Shown here piece after piece: positions 10,049 to 20,649 of a stretch of DNA of 64,000 nucleotides (positions within the stretch are counted from its first letter, which is position 1; every line of letters starts with the position of its first letter). Source of the DNA: Sulfitobacter sp. SK011 (lineage in GTDB: Bacteria > Pseudomonadota > Alphaproteobacteria > Rhodobacterales > Rhodobacteraceae); the NCBI RefSeq assembly GCF_003352065.1, contig NZ_CP025803.1:806001-870000 (forward strand), read 5' to 3'. The translations under genes and the position numbers were made by a program. The notes under the pieces are model-generated. The model saw nothing but the letters and a program-made list of their open reading frames with translations. It was not told the origin of the DNA and did no database searches.

Positions 10049-10080
10049 CAGGCGGTCCTTCCCTCGGGGCCGCCTGTCTT
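10049..10080. terminator. Bidirectional terminator between csbD-like gene and prpE
   Basis: CAGGCGG (10049-10055) pairs with CCGCCTG (10070-10076), followed by TCTTCTT. The position between two convergent genes suggests it serves both strands. Confidence 0.75.
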
Positions 10081-10081
10081 C

Positions 10082-11971
10082 TTATTTGGCATACCCGATG
10101 GTTTGCAGCGCCAGCCTGATCTCATCAAGGATCGCGGGATCATCAATTGTCGCAGGCAGTTTGAATTCCGCGCCATCGGCGATCTTTACCATCGTCGCGC
10201 GCAGGATCTTTCCAGACCGGGTTTTCGGCAGGCGGTCCACTACCAAAGCCTGCTTAAACGCGGCCACCGGCCCGATTTGATCTCGGATGCGTTTCACACA
10301 CTCTGCTGTGATATCCCCATGAGGCCGGTTCACCCCTTTGGACAGGCAGACAAAACCAATGGGCGATTGGCCCTTTAGCTGGTCACTGACGCCAACCACG
10401 GCACATTCCGCCACATCGGGGTGCCCGGCCAACACTTCTTCCATCGCGCCCGTAGACAGCCTGTGACCGGCAACGTTGATCACATCGTCCGTGCGCGCCA
10501 TGATGTAGAGATAGCCGTCCTTGTCCATCATCCCCGCATCGCCGGTCTCATAATAGCCCGGAAAAGTGGTCAGATAGGACTTGCGAAAGCGATCAGTGGC
10601 ATTCCAGAGCGTTGGTAATGTGCCGGGGGGCAGTGGCAGTTTGATGGCTATGGCACCAAGTTCACCCGGTTTTTGCGGATGTCCGGCCTCGTCCAGAATG
10701 TGAACTTCGTAGCCCGGCATCGGCACGGTCGGCGATCCGATCTTGACCGGCAACGCCTCAAGTCCGGCTGGATTTCCTGCGATCGTATAGCCGGTTTCGG
10801 TTTGCCACCAATGGTCATAAACTGGTTTGCCAAGCTTGTTCTGGGCCCATTCGATGGTATCAGGGTCCGCGCGTTCCCCTGCGAGATAGAGTGCGCGCAG
10901 CCCACTCAGGTCGTATTTCTTGATAAATTCGCCTTTGGGATCCTCGCGTTTGACAGCGCGAATGGCCGTTGGGGCCGTGAAAAAGCTGCGCACGTTATGT
11001 TCTTCGATGACCCGCCAGAAGGTCCCCGCATCGGGGGTGCCGACCGGCTTGCCTTCGAACACCACTGTGGTGTTGCCGTGGATCAGCGGGCCGTAGCAGA
11101 TATAGCTGTGGCCGACGACCCAACCGACATCCGATGCGGCCCAGAAGACATCGCCGGGGTCCACGTTATAGATGTTCTTCATCGTCCAGTTCAGCGCAAC
11201 CAGATGGCCCGCCGTGGCGCGCACCACGCCTTTGGGCGCACCGGTCGTTCCGGAGGTGTAGAGGATATAGGCTGGGTGGTTTCCCTCAACCGGGACACAA
11301 GGGGCGGGATCGACGCCAATTTGTGCATCATGCCAGTCGACATCGCGCCCCTCGACCAGATCACAACGATGCACATCGCGTTGCAGGATGATGCAGGTAT
11401 CGACCTTGTGCGTGGCCATCTCAATCGCGCCATCAAGCAGTGGTTTGTACTGCACAACACGGCCCGGCTCCAACCCGCAGGATGCGGCGATAATGGCCTT
11501 TGGGGTGCAATCGTTGATCCGCACAGCCAGTTCGTTGGCCGCAAATCCACCAAAGACAACCGAATGGACCGCGCCAATGCGCGCGCAGGCAAGCATCGCC
11601 TCAAGGGCCTCTGGCACCATCGGCATATAGATGATCACCCGGTCGCCTTTGGTCACACCTTGGGCAACAAGTGCGCCAGCCAAGGATGCCACGCGGGTCT
11701 GCAACTCGGCATAGGTTATGTTGGATTTTGCCCCGGTAATCGGGCTGTCATAGATGATTGCAACCTGATCTGCGCGGCCATTTTCGACGTGGCGATCCAC
11801 GGCGTTATAGCACCCGTTCACCTTTGCGTCCGCATACCACTCAAAGAGGTCATCACCCCGATCAAAAAGAGCTTGGGTCGGCGGCTCTACCCAGTCGATG
11901 GCGCGGGCCTGTTCCAGCCAATAAGCCTCTGGGTCATTCTGCCAGCTTTGATAGGTTTCGCGATAGTTCAT
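10082..11971 (-). CDS. prpE: Propionate--CoA ligase (acetyl-CoA synthetase family)
   Basis: The 629-residue product is an AMP-forming short-chain acyl-CoA synthetase, best matched to PrpE, which activates propionate (and often acetate) to the CoA thioester. It shows the adenylation motifs YTSGTTGAPKGVV, WWQTETGYTIAG, YETGDAGMMDKDGY and the C-terminal PKTRSGKILRATM with the catalytic lysine. The N-terminus MNYRETYQSWQNDPEAYW is typical of PrpE rather than Acs. Propionyl-CoA made here would need the methylmalonyl-CoA or methylcitrate route, neither of which is in the window. A distinction from acetyl-CoA synthetase rests on family resemblance only. Confidence 0.92.
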   Translation of the reverse strand: MNYRETYQSWQNDPEAYWLEQARAIDWVEPPTQALFDRGDDLFEWYADAKVNGCYNAVDRHVENGRADQVAIIYDSPITGAKSNITYAELQTRVASLAGALVAQGVTKGDRVIIYMPMVPEALEAMLACARIGAVHSVVFGGFAANELAVRINDCTPKAIIAASCGLEPGRVVQYKPLLDGAIEMATHKVDTCIILQRDVHRCDLVEGRDVDWHDAQIGVDPAPCVPVEGNHPAYILYTSGTTGAPKGVVRATAGHLVALNWTMKNIYNVDPGDVFWAASDVGWVVGHSYICYGPLIHGNTTVVFEGKPVGTPDAGTFWRVIEEHNVRSFFTAPTAIRAVKREDPKGEFIKKYDLSGLRALYLAGERADPDTIEWAQNKLGKPVYDHWWQTETGYTIAGNPAGLEALPVKIGSPTVPMPGYEVHILDEAGHPQKPGELGAIAIKLPLPPGTLPTLWNATDRFRKSYLTTFPGYYETGDAGMMDKDGYLYIMARTDDVINVAGHRLSTGAMEEVLAGHPDVAECAVVGVSDQLKGQSPIGFVCLSKGVNRPHGDITAECVKRIRDQIGPVAAFKQALVVDRLPKTRSGKILRATMVKIADGAEFKLPATIDDPAILDEIRLALQTIGYAK

Positions 11972-12192
11972 TGCTTTTCCTCCACACTTGAATTGGTGTT
12001 AGGCAGGACAGTGCACCGGAGCAAGCTCTGTGAGCGCAAACAGGCGATCTTGGAAATTAAATTTACAAGAGTTTACACGTGATTGTGCAGAAATTGACGC
12101 CCTTCATCGCGGTTTTCCCCCTGTAAGATCGCCGCCAACGTGATATGGACGCTTCAGGACGACATAAATGACTCAATAGGAGTTTTGAGCCA

Positions 12193-12963
12193 ATGCGAAG
12201 CAGTGCGATACTAGCGTTAAGCCTTTCCGCTGCATTGGGCGCGGCCCTGCCCGCTGCGGCACAGGACAGGTCGTTTAACTTTTCCCTGCTGGGCGGCATT
12301 GCAGCAAAACCTGATTATCCCGGTGCCAGCGATTACAGCGCAACACCGCTTGCCGGCTTTACGTTCGGTTCGCTGACCTATGGTGGTCGGGCAATGGGTG
12401 CCGGGATCGGTGCGATCCCTAAAAATGGATTTCGGTTTGGCGGATCGTTTCGTGTCGTTGGATCACGTCGCATTTCTGACAATCCGCAATTGGCGGGTCT
12501 GAAAGAAATCAGCACAGCCTACGAGCTTGGTCTTGGCGTGACCTATCAGCAAACCAACTGGAACGTGTTTGGTAATATTCGTCAGGGCTTTGGGGGCCAT
12601 CACGGTGTGACCGGCACCATCGGCAGCGATTTGATCTTTCGCCCCAGCGACCGTTTGACCATTTCCGGCGGACCGCGGATCAATCTGGGCGACAGTGAAT
12701 ATGCATCGACCTATTTTGGCGTGTCTGCGGCTGAAGCGGGGGCGTCCACCTTTGGCCAGTTTAATGCTGGTGGCGGTGTCTTGGGTGCCGGTGTTTCTGT
12801 CCGGGCGACCTACAATCTGAATGATCGCTGGTCGCTTGAGGGTTTGGCCAGCTATGAAAAGCTGATGAACGATGCAAAAGACAGCACCATTACTCAGGCC
12901 GGATCAGAGGATCAGTGGACCGTGGGCATCGGGTTGAGCCGGGCATTCACCCTGCGGTTCTGA
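12193..12963 (+). CDS. MipA/OmpV-family outer membrane protein
   Basis: The 256-residue product starts with a clear signal peptide (about residues 1-24, ending AALPAAAQ) and continues as alternating beta segments with GGIAAKPDYPGASDYSATPLAG near the start of the mature part and a C-terminal aromatic residue (AFTLRF), as expected for an outer-membrane beta barrel of the MipA/OmpV family. These proteins have been linked to scaffolding of murein enzymes and to porin-like roles; the precise role here is open. It is a single-gene unit with its own promoter region (12000-12192) and a strong terminator downstream. Confidence 0.9.
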   Translation: MRSSAILALSLSAALGAALPAAAQDRSFNFSLLGGIAAKPDYPGASDYSATPLAGFTFGSLTYGGRAMGAGIGAIPKNGFRFGGSFRVVGSRRISDNPQLAGLKEISTAYELGLGVTYQQTNWNVFGNIRQGFGGHHGVTGTIGSDLIFRPSDRLTISGGPRINLGDSEYASTYFGVSAAEAGASTFGQFNAGGGVLGAGVSVRATYNLNDRWSLEGLASYEKLMNDAKDSTITQAGSEDQWTVGIGLSRAFTLRF

Positions 12964-12997
12964 TCCCCGACTGACGTCCTGCGAAGGAATTGAATTG

Positions 12998-13026
12998 ACG
13001 CCGCCCCTCGACAGGGCGGCGTTTTT
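12998..13026. terminator. Strong terminator after the MipA-type gene
   Basis: ACGCCGCCC (12998-13006) pairs perfectly with GGGCGGCGT (13014-13022) over a 7-base loop and is followed by a T-run. It separates the MipA-type gene from the convergent malic enzyme gene. Confidence 0.92.
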
Positions 13027-13030
13027 GCAT

Positions 13031-15304
13031 TCAGCCATAGTGTTCGACGGGTGTCCCTGCGATGGCCCCCATATTGAGCAGCCCGCGCGCGGTGATGGAT
13101 GGCGATACCACATGGGCGCGGTTGCCCATGCCCATCAGGATCGGTCCCACCTCCAGACCGCCCCCCTTCATTTTTAGAATGTTGCGCACACCGGATGCCG
13201 CATCGGCATGGGCAAAGATCAATACATTCGCCGCCCCTTCCATGCGATTGCCCGGCAACATGCGTTCACGCAATTCAGGGTCGAGCGCGGTGTCGATGTT
13301 CATCTCGCCTTCATAGCAAAAGTCGTGATTTGCGGCATCCAGAAGCCGGATGGCCGCCCGCAATCTGCCGCCGGTCCCTTCGCCCTGGTTGCCAAACTGG
13401 CTTTGTGAACAGAACGCGATTCTGGGCTCTATACCGAAACGGCGCACGTGGCGCGCGGCTCCGACGGCGATCTCGGCGATCTGTTCGGGGTTCGGGTGCA
13501 GGTGAACCTGGGTGTCGGCGATAAACAATGGTCCGTCCTCAAGGATCATCATCGACAGCGCCCCGTGCGGACGCAGCCCCTCACGGCCCAGCACCTGTTG
13601 CACGTAATTCAGATGCCAGCGTGTTTCGCCAAAGGTGCCACAGATCATGCTGTCGGCCTCACCACGGTGCACCATCACCGCCCCAATGGCGGTTGTATTG
13701 GTGCGCATCACCGCGCGGGCAATGTCGGGCGACACACCACGCCGCGCCATCAGGGAATGATAGGTTTCCCAATAATCACGATAGCGCGGGTCGTTTTCGG
13801 GGTTCACCAGATCAATATTCTCGCCCAGCTTCAGGGTCAGCCCCGCCTTTTCGATGCGCCTCTCGATGACGTCGGGACGGCCGATCAGGATCGGTGTTTC
13901 AACGGTTTCCTCAATGATCGCCTGGGCCGCCCGCAACACCCGCTCGTCTTCGCCTTCGGCAAAGACCAGACGGCGGGGCGAGGTGCGCGCCGCCTCAAAG
14001 ACCGGGCGCATCAGCAGGGCCGATTTGAACACCGAACCGTCGAGTTTGCGTTTATAGGCGACCATATCGTCAATGGGCCGCGTGGCCACGCCGGTCTCCA
14101 TCGCGGCCTTGGCCACCGCCGACGACACAATGCCAATGAGGCGCGGATCGAATGGTTTGGGGATCAGATAATCCGACCCAAAGGTCATTTGTTCGCCCTG
14201 ATAGGCCGCTGCTGCCTCGGCAGAGGTGGTGGCGCGGGCAAGTGCGGCAATACCGTCGATGCAGGCCAGCTTCATTTCATCATTGATGGTTGTGGCACCG
14301 ACGTCCAGCGCCCCCCGGAAGATAAAGGGAAAACATAGCACGTTGTTGACTTGATTGGGAAAATCGCTGCGTCCCGTGGCGATGATCGCATCAGGTGCCA
14401 CCGCGCGGGCGAGATCCGGCAGGATCTCTGGTGTGGGGTTGGCCAGCGCGAAAATGATCGGACGCTGGGCCATTTTCTGGACCATTTCAGGGGTCAGAAC
14501 ACCGGGCCCGGACAGGCCAAGGAAAAGATCAGCATCGGGGATCACATCGCTCAAGGTACGCAGATCAGACTTTTGCGCATACTTTGATTTGATCGGGTTC
14601 ATGTCGACCTCACGGCCCTCATAGACCAGCCCGTGGATGTCGCAGAGCCAGACATTCTCGCGCTTGACCCCGAGTTTCAGCAACATGTTCAGACAGGCAA
14701 TGCCAGCCGCCCCGCCACCTGTGGACACGATTTTGATATCTTCAAATTTCTTCTTCGCGACATAAAGCGCATTTTTGACCGCGGCACCGACGACAATCGC
14801 GGTGCCGTGCTGATCGTCATGAAACACCGGGATGTTCATGCGTTCGCGGCAAATCTTTTCCACGGTAAAACAATCGGGGGCCTTGATGTCCTCAAGGTTG
14901 ATAGCGCCAAAAGACGGTTCAAGCGCGCAGACGATATCGGCCAGCTTTTCCGGGTCGGCCTGATCCACTTCAATGTCGAAACAATCAATATTGGCAAATT
15001 TCTTGAACAGAACAGCCTTGCCTTCCATCACCGGTTTGGATGCCAGCGCCCCAATGTTGCCCAGTCCCAGAACAGCTGTGCCATTTGTAACCACCGCCAC
15101 CAGATTGCCGCGCGATGTATAGCGGGCGGCAGTGGTCGGATCATCCTTGATCTCAAGACAGGCCTCGGCGACACCGGGTGAATAGGCACGGGCCAGATCG
15201 CGGCCGTTGGCGAGCGGTTTGGTTGCTCTGATCTCAAGTTTACCGGGTTTCGGAAACTCGTGATAATCTAGGGCTGCCTGGCGCAGGTTGGGTGTGTCAG
15301 ACAT
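13031..15304 (-). CDS. maeB: NADP-dependent malic enzyme with phosphotransacetylase-like domain
   Basis: MaeB decarboxylates malate to pyruvate with reduction of NADP. The 757-residue protein has an N-terminal malic enzyme part (about residues 1-430; [15 protein letters not shown], the metal-site segment [21 protein letters not shown], and the NAD(P)-binding [17 protein letters not shown]) and a C-terminal phosphotransacetylase-like domain (about residues 440-757), which in MaeB enzymes is regulatory. The ATG at 15304 follows a GGAGGAGC ribosome site; a start at 15322 would overlap that site. The gene links the TCA cycle to pyruvate and supplies NADPH. Confidence 0.97.
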   Translation of the reverse strand: MSDTPNLRQAALDYHEFPKPGKLEIRATKPLANGRDLARAYSPGVAEACLEIKDDPTTAARYTSRGNLVAVVTNGTAVLGLGNIGALASKPVMEGKAVLFKKFANIDCFDIEVDQADPEKLADIVCALEPSFGAINLEDIKAPDCFTVEKICRERMNIPVFHDDQHGTAIVVGAAVKNALYVAKKKFEDIKIVSTGGGAAGIACLNMLLKLGVKRENVWLCDIHGLVYEGREVDMNPIKSKYAQKSDLRTLSDVIPDADLFLGLSGPGVLTPEMVQKMAQRPIIFALANPTPEILPDLARAVAPDAIIATGRSDFPNQVNNVLCFPFIFRGALDVGATTINDEMKLACIDGIAALARATTSAEAAAAYQGEQMTFGSDYLIPKPFDPRLIGIVSSAVAKAAMETGVATRPIDDMVAYKRKLDGSVFKSALLMRPVFEAARTSPRRLVFAEGEDERVLRAAQAIIEETVETPILIGRPDVIERRIEKAGLTLKLGENIDLVNPENDPRYRDYWETYHSLMARRGVSPDIARAVMRTNTTAIGAVMVHRGEADSMICGTFGETRWHLNYVQQVLGREGLRPHGALSMMILEDGPLFIADTQVHLHPNPEQIAEIAVGAARHVRRFGIEPRIAFCSQSQFGNQGEGTGGRLRAAIRLLDAANHDFCYEGEMNIDTALDPELRERMLPGNRMEGAANVLIFAHADAASGVRNILKMKGGGLEVGPILMGMGNRAHVVSPSITARGLLNMGAIAGTPVEHYG

Positions 15305-15408
15305 AAAGTGAAGCTCCTCCAAGCGAATGGTTTAGTGTTAAACTATTTGGAATGGCGGGCCAACATGCCATTTCAAATCACCAAAGAGCGCAGGCTGCGG
15401 CGTTGGAA

Positions 15409-15429
15409 CGGTATTTAAGAAAGGGTGAA
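15409..15429 (+). repeat. 21-bp repeat shared with 31555-31575
   Basis: These 21 bases (beginning CGGTATTTAAG and ending AAAGGGTGAA) occur identically at 31555-31575, 16 kb away and in an unrelated intergenic space. Here the copy stands alone, between maeB and cdd, without the mirrored partner seen at the second site. It is probably one arm of a dispersed palindromic repeat. Confidence 0.85.
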
Positions 15430-15521
15430 ACAAGGGGGAATGGTTCATGTGTTTTGCCGCTCGCAACTTGCTGCAGAGTTTTTTATAGATGAGGGACTTT
15501 CAGACAAGAGCAGGGGACAAC

Positions 15522-15917
15522 ATGTCATCCAGTTTGCGCAAAGCAGCGGTAGCGGTGCGGGAAAATGCCCATGCACCATATTCGAATTTCAAAGTAGGGG
15601 CTGCGATCCGCGCAGGTTCGGGCACGATCTATGTCGGCTGCAACGTTGAAAACGTGGCTTATCCTGAAGGCACCTGTGCAGAAGCCGGCGCAATCGCAGC
15701 AATGGTTGCCGCCGGAGAGACCAAGTTGAGCGAAGCCTATGTGGTGGCAGGCAGTGACATGCCGGTGACGCCCTGTGGTGGATGCCGCCAGAAGCTGGCG
15801 GAATTCGGGGCGGGCGACGTGGCCGTAACCATGGCGACAACGGGTGGAATAGAACAGCAGACCACGCTGGCGGACCTGTTGCCGGGGGCCTTTGGGGCCG
15901 CCCATATGAAGGGGTGA
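15522..15917 (+). CDS. cdd: Cytidine deaminase
   Basis: Cdd deaminates cytidine and deoxycytidine to uridine and deoxyuridine. The 131-residue product has the zinc-site motifs: VENVAYPEGTCAEAGAI (Cys and catalytic Glu in the C-A-E pattern that replaces H-A-E) and TPCGGCRQKLAEF. The length is that of the small tetrameric class. The start at 15522 follows AGGGGA at a correct distance; an earlier in-frame ATG at 15489 would add 11 residues. It is the first gene of a salvage cluster with deoA four bases after its stop. Confidence 0.95.
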   Translation: MSSSLRKAAVAVRENAHAPYSNFKVGAAIRAGSGTIYVGCNVENVAYPEGTCAEAGAIAAMVAAGETKLSEAYVVAGSDMPVTPCGGCRQKLAEFGAGDVAVTMATTGGIEQQTTLADLLPGAFGAAHMKG

Positions 15918-15921
15918 CGGG

Positions 15922-17250
15922 ATGGCTGCCGGGAACAGCGCCGCGATAAATGCACGGTCGATCTTAGCGAAGTTAAGACACCGTCAGCCCCCCACCCAAG
16001 GCGAACTGGCCTGGGTGGCGCGCGCGCTTGCCGATGGCGGGATCAGCGATGCACAGGCCGGTGCCTTTGCAATGGGCGTGTGTTTGAACGGATTGACAGA
16101 CGACGGGCGCGTGGCGTTGACGCTTGCGATGCGCGATTCAGGTCGCGTGCTGACCTGGGATCTGGACGGTCCGGTGTTGGACAAACACTCAACCGGCGGC
16201 GTGGGGGACTGCGTGTCACTGGTCCTTGCCCCGGCATTGGCCGCTTGCGGGGCCTATGTTCCAATGATCTCGGGGCGCGGCCTTGGACATACCGGCGGCA
16301 CGTTGGACAAACTTGAGGCGATCCCGGGCCTCTCCACTGATCTGGACGAGGCGCGGTTTCGCGATGTTGTGGGGCGGGTCGGCTGTGCCATCGTCAGCGC
16401 CAATGCCGACATAGCCCCGGCAGACAAGCGGCTTTATGCGGTGCGGGATGTGTCCTCGACCGTGGATTCACTGGATTTGATCACCGCCTCGATCCTGTCC
16501 AAGAAATTGGCGGCGGGGCTGGATGGACTGGTGCTGGATGTCAAAGTGGGCAGTGGTGCCTTCATGAAAGACCTCGGCCAGGCGCAAGCGCTGGCCGGGG
16601 CGCTGACCCAGGCTGCGAACGCAGCAGAATGCCGGACCACCGCGGTGATCAGCGATATGAGCCAGCCGCTGGTGCCAAGCCTTGGCAACGCTCTGGAAGT
16701 GGCAGAAGTCATGCGGGTTTTGACCGGTGCCGGACGTGGCCCGATTGTGGATGTCGCGGCCACCCTTGGGGGTGTCCTGTTGGCGAACGGTGGTTTGGCC
16801 AACGACGCGCAAGCGGGGGCCGAGGCGATCACAAAGGCAATCCGGGGTGGTGCCGCGGCGGAACGATTTGGCACCATGCTGGCCGCAATGGGGGGACCTG
16901 TGGCATTTGTCGAGAACTGGCAGCGGTTCCTACCCGAGGCGACCGTCATTCGCGAAGTGACGGCGGCGAAAGACGGATATGTCAGCGAAATTGATGGCGA
17001 AGCCCTGGGTCTGGCAGTTGTCGCCCTTGGTGGCGGGCGCGTTGTTGAAAGCGACCGGGTCGACCCTGCTGTGGGCCTGTCAGATGTGGTGCGACTGGGC
17101 CGCAAGATCCGCCGGGGTCAGACATTGGCCGTGGTGCATGCAACGCGGTCTGACGAGGCGGACCGCGCGGCACAAACAGTAAGATCAGCGATCAGCCTGG
17201 GGTCTGCAAAACCCAAGGTGCCGGATCTGATCATCGAAAGGGTAGGCTGA
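15922..17250 (+). CDS. deoA: Thymidine phosphorylase
   Basis: DeoA splits thymidine and deoxyuridine with phosphate into the base and deoxyribose 1-phosphate. The 442-residue product shows [20 protein letters not shown] (phosphate site) and the family signature [16 protein letters not shown]. Its start lies four bases after the cdd stop and its stop overlaps the deoB start by one base, so the three genes are translated from one message. The product feeds DeoB. Confidence 0.97.
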   Translation: MAAGNSAAINARSILAKLRHRQPPTQGELAWVARALADGGISDAQAGAFAMGVCLNGLTDDGRVALTLAMRDSGRVLTWDLDGPVLDKHSTGGVGDCVSLVLAPALAACGAYVPMISGRGLGHTGGTLDKLEAIPGLSTDLDEARFRDVVGRVGCAIVSANADIAPADKRLYAVRDVSSTVDSLDLITASILSKKLAAGLDGLVLDVKVGSGAFMKDLGQAQALAGALTQAANAAECRTTAVISDMSQPLVPSLGNALEVAEVMRVLTGAGRGPIVDVAATLGGVLLANGGLANDAQAGAEAITKAIRGGAAAERFGTMLAAMGGPVAFVENWQRFLPEATVIREVTAAKDGYVSEIDGEALGLAVVALGGGRVVESDRVDPAVGLSDVVRLGRKIRRGQTLAVVHATRSDEADRAAQTVRSAISLGSAKPKVPDLIIERVG

Positions 17251-18443
17251 TGGCGCGGGCATTTCTTGTGGTGATGGATTCCGTCGGGATTGGCGGTGCA
17301 CCGGACGCGGATACATTCTTTAACGGCGATGTCCCGGACAGCGGTGCCAATACATTTGGCCATATCGCGCAAGCCTGTGCCGCAGGTCTGGCCAATGAGG
17401 GCCGCAGCGGGCCATTACAGGTGCCGCATTTGGCCGCCCTTGGGCTGAGCAGCGCGCTCGAACTTGCCAGTGGGATGCGTGTTGACGGTCTTGACGGGCC
17501 TGTGGACGGAACATGGGGGGCAGCGACCGAAGTGTCGCGCGGCAAGGACACGCCGTCGGGGCATTGGGAATTGGCGGGCCTGCCGGTGCCGTGGGACTGG
17601 CATTATTTCAACGATACGGAAAATTCATTCCCGCGCGAACTGGTGGACCTTGTGTCAAAGGCGGCTGGAACAGATGGCATTCTGGGCAATTGCCACGCGC
17701 CCGGCACCGCCATCATCGAACGGCTGGGTGCCGAGCACATCAGATCCGGTTGGCCGATATGTTATACCTCAGCAGATTCCGTGTTTCAGATTGCCGCGCA
17801 TGAAGACCACTTTGGCCTTGATCGCCTGCTGGCGCTTTGCAAAGCAATCGCACCGCACCTGCATGAGATGAGAGTGGGCCGCGTCATTGCGCGCCCCTTT
17901 GTCGGGGATGCAGAAACCGGGTTTCAACGCACGGGCCACCGCCACGATTACGCCATGCCTCTGCCCAAACCGGTGCTGACCGATTGGGTGCAGGACGCAG
18001 GCGGGCATGTCTACGCGATTGGCAAGATCGGTGATATTTTCTCAATGCAGGGCATTGACGAGGTTCGCAAAGGCTCCGATGCGGTGCTGATGGGCCATCT
18101 GTTCGATCTGGTGCGCGACGCTGCCGAAGGCAGTCTGACATTTGCGAATTTTGTGGAATTCGACAGCATCTATGGCCATCGGCGCGACGTGTCGGGGTAC
18201 GCCCGCGCGCTGGAATGGTTTGACGTCGAGATCGGCAAGGTTATCGCGATGCTGCACCCGGGTGACATGCTGGTGCTAACGGCGGATCACGGCAACGATC
18301 CGACATGGGTCGGCACCGATCATACCCGCGAACGGGTCCCTGTGCTGGTTGCCGGTTGCGGGCAAGGCACGCTCGGCCAGATCGCATTCAAGGATGTCGC
18401 CGCCCTGGTTGCGCGCCATCTTGAGGTGGCAGTGCCAGAGTAA
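17250..18443 (+). CDS. deoB: Phosphopentomutase
   Basis: DeoB interconverts (deoxy)ribose 1-phosphate and 5-phosphate, passing nucleoside sugars to central metabolism. The 397-residue protein belongs to the alkaline-phosphatase superfamily; it opens with [16 protein letters not shown] (metal ligand Asp and the phosphorylated Thr region further on, [12 protein letters not shown]) and ends with the metal site [18 protein letters not shown]. The ATG overlaps the deoA stop codon (TGATG), a sign of translational coupling. No deoC aldolase is nearby. Confidence 0.97.
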   Translation: MARAFLVVMDSVGIGGAPDADTFFNGDVPDSGANTFGHIAQACAAGLANEGRSGPLQVPHLAALGLSSALELASGMRVDGLDGPVDGTWGAATEVSRGKDTPSGHWELAGLPVPWDWHYFNDTENSFPRELVDLVSKAAGTDGILGNCHAPGTAIIERLGAEHIRSGWPICYTSADSVFQIAAHEDHFGLDRLLALCKAIAPHLHEMRVGRVIARPFVGDAETGFQRTGHRHDYAMPLPKPVLTDWVQDAGGHVYAIGKIGDIFSMQGIDEVRKGSDAVLMGHLFDLVRDAAEGSLTFANFVEFDSIYGHRRDVSGYARALEWFDVEIGKVIAMLHPGDMLVLTADHGNDPTWVGTDHTRERVPVLVAGCGQGTLGQIAFKDVAALVARHLEVAVPE

Positions 18444-18516
18444 ACATTGCATGAGGTCTGCTTGAAACTCGACCCATGTTCATTCAGAACCGGGGCAATG
18501 AAAAAAGGGGAACGAC

Positions 18517-19173
18517 ATGGCTGAGAACGACATGGTTAAGAACGATGGGCATTTGACTGTGGTGGATCACCCGCTGGTACAACACAAGCTCACGATCATG
18601 CGCGACCGAGACACCCCCACGGCCGTGTTTCGGCAATTGCTGCGCGAGATCAGCCAGCTTCTGGCCTATGAGGTCACGCGCGGCTTGCCGATGACGACCA
18701 AACGCATCGAGACACCGATGCGCGAGATGGACGCACCGACATTGGACGGCAAGAAACTGGCGTTGATTTCGATTCTGCGTGCAGGCAACGGTCTTTTGGA
18801 TGGTGTGCTTGAGCTGATCCCTTCTGCTCGGGTGGGTTTTGTGGGTCTTTACCGCGACGAGAAAACCCTGCAACCGGTTCAGTATTATTTCAAGGTGCCT
18901 GAAGGTCTGGATGACCGTCTGGTCATTGCGGTGGATCCGATGCTGGCCACGGGGAATTCGTCTGTTGCTGCGATTGATTTGCTGAAATCCGCCGGGGCCA
19001 CAAACATTCGCTTTCTGTGTCTGTTGGCGGCACCTGAAGGCATTGCGCGCATGAAAGAGGCCCATCCGGACGTGCCCATTGTCACGGCGGCCGTTGACGA
19101 TGCGCTTAATGAGGTGGGTTATATCGTGCCCGGCCTTGGCGATGCGGGCGATCGTATGTTCGGAACGAAATAA
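18517..19173 (+). CDS. upp: Uracil phosphoribosyltransferase
   Basis: Upp makes UMP from uracil and PRPP. The 218-residue product has the expected [13 protein letters not shown] opening, [14 protein letters not shown] and the PRPP-loop region [19 protein letters not shown], and ends [14 protein letters not shown]. The ATG at 18517 follows AGGGGA; it gives about ten residues more at the N-terminus than most family members, so a second in-frame ATG (MVKNDGHL) at 18532 is possible. It lies 73 bases after deoB and completes the cdd-deoA-deoB-upp salvage cluster by capturing the uracil released by DeoA. Confidence 0.96.
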   Translation: MAENDMVKNDGHLTVVDHPLVQHKLTIMRDRDTPTAVFRQLLREISQLLAYEVTRGLPMTTKRIETPMREMDAPTLDGKKLALISILRAGNGLLDGVLELIPSARVGFVGLYRDEKTLQPVQYYFKVPEGLDDRLVIAVDPMLATGNSSVAAIDLLKSAGATNIRFLCLLAAPEGIARMKEAHPDVPIVTAAVDDALNEVGYIVPGLGDAGDRMFGTK

Positions 19174-19265
19174 TACCACCAAATGGCGCATAATGCCGGG
19201 TTCTGAGCCTAGACTTGGGCGGCGCTGTGGGGCATCGTAAGTGACATATTGTGTGGGGGCACGTG

Positions 19266-20570
19266 ATGAAAATTACACGAATTTTGGCAATCGCTCTTGT
19301 TGCCGGGTCGCTTGGTGTCAGTACATTGCACGCCCAGATCACAGAACAGCAACCAGCAGAGTTTCCGCCACCGTCCTATAAGGGCAAACAATATGTGGAC
19401 AGCAAGGGATGTGTGTTCATCCGGGCGGGCATTGACGGCAATGTGTCATGGATCCCCCGCGTCACCCGCGCCCGCAAAACGGTCTGCGGTTTCAAACCAT
19501 CAATTGTCGGACAGGTGGCCCCGGCACCGGCCCCCGTGCCTGCGGCTGAAGAGCCTGTTCAGATCACTTTAGACATCCCTGCAGCGCCCTCTGCGGCCCA
19601 GCAAGCACCGCGTGTTGCGGCAAAGCCGCGCAAGGTACCTGCGCGGGTTGTTCGGCAAACCGCGCCAAAAAAGTTGCGGCGCACAACCCAGCAGCCCGTC
19701 GTTGTTGCCGAGGCCCCTGCAACGAAAGGTCAGTTACAGGTTCAGACCGCATGCCCCGATGCGTCACCTTTGTCACAGCAGTATCTGCGGCGCAGCAAAA
19801 ACCTCGCGGTGCGCTGTGGCCCGCAAACGGCCCCGATTGTGGGCGCAAACGGCGTGATCGGAGATGCTCAGGTGGCGGGGGCATCCGGACAATATGCCGG
19901 CACCCCGGCGTCAGCGTCCCAAATCACTACAACCACGCGCATCGTGCCAAGACATGTGGCGTACAACCGGATCAATACCCGCAACGTCTCTTTGCCGAAG
20001 GGTTATAAAAAAGTCTGGGAAGACGACCGGTTGAACCCCTATCGGGCGGAACAAAACCTTCAGGGGCGTTCTCAGATGCTGCTGATCTGGACACAGACCG
20101 TGCCACGCCGCCTGATTGATAGAAGATCCGGGCGCGATGTGACGGCGTCCGTGCCGTTGATCTATCCCTACCTCGACGTGACAACGCAGAGCCGCGAGTT
20201 GGGTGAGGTCACGATTGTTCAACGTGATGGGCAGATCGCTAAACGGGTCGTGCGCAATCCCGGCGTGCGCAAACCGGTCTATTCCAGCCGATCTGCGCCC
20301 AGCTCTAAGGCGACAAATCCAGCAACACCGGGCACTTTGGCCCGTAACCATTATGTTCAGATCGGCACCTTCGGTCAGTCAGAAAACGCCCAGCGGTCGG
20401 CGCAAAACATCGCTCGGATGGGGTTCCCGTCACGGATTGGCAAACATCGCAGGAACGGCAAGACTTTTCTGACCGTTCAGGCCGGACCGTTCAACGATGA
20501 ACGTAAACTGCAAACCGCGATCAAACTGTTGCGCGGCGCTGGTTACACGGACGCATTTGCCCGGAAATAG
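19266..20570 (+). CDS. SPOR-domain secreted protein
   Basis: The 434-residue protein begins with a signal peptide (MKITRILAIALVAGSLGVST, cleavage likely after LHA) and ends with a SPOR domain (about residues 355-430; HYVQIGTFGQSENAQRSAQN, then KTFLTVQAGPF). SPOR domains bind septal peptidoglycan stripped of stem peptides. Between them lie a conserved cysteine-bearing segment (SKGCVFIRAGIDGNVSWIPR) and a low-complexity Pro/Ala/Lys/Arg-rich linker at about 85-160. The ATG at 19266 was chosen over the GTG at 19251 because it begins the signal peptide. A role in envelope or division is inferred from the domain only. Confidence 0.88.
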   Translation: MKITRILAIALVAGSLGVSTLHAQITEQQPAEFPPPSYKGKQYVDSKGCVFIRAGIDGNVSWIPRVTRARKTVCGFKPSIVGQVAPAPAPVPAAEEPVQITLDIPAAPSAAQQAPRVAAKPRKVPARVVRQTAPKKLRRTTQQPVVVAEAPATKGQLQVQTACPDASPLSQQYLRRSKNLAVRCGPQTAPIVGANGVIGDAQVAGASGQYAGTPASASQITTTTRIVPRHVAYNRINTRNVSLPKGYKKVWEDDRLNPYRAEQNLQGRSQMLLIWTQTVPRRLIDRRSGRDVTASVPLIYPYLDVTTQSRELGEVTIVQRDGQIAKRVVRNPGVRKPVYSSRSAPSSKATNPATPGTLARNHYVQIGTFGQSENAQRSAQNIARMGFPSRIGKHRRNGKTFLTVQAGPFNDERKLQTAIKLLRGAGYTDAFARK

Positions 20571-20597
20571 CTGCCTGTCCTTTTAGATATTGCACAG

Positions 20598-20629
20598 GGC
20601 CAGTCGGACTTAACCCAACTGGCCTTTTT
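20598..20629 (+). terminator. Terminator after SPOR gene
   Basis: GGCCAGT (20598-20604) pairs with ACTGGCC (20618-20624) and is followed by five T residues. Confidence 0.88.
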
Positions 20630-20649
20630 GCGCAGAGGCCGAAAGACCG

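Noticed and set aside
10673..12082. Long plus-strand frame opposite prpE
   Set aside because: It lies almost wholly antisense to a clear prpE gene with all its motifs, and shows no domain of its own.
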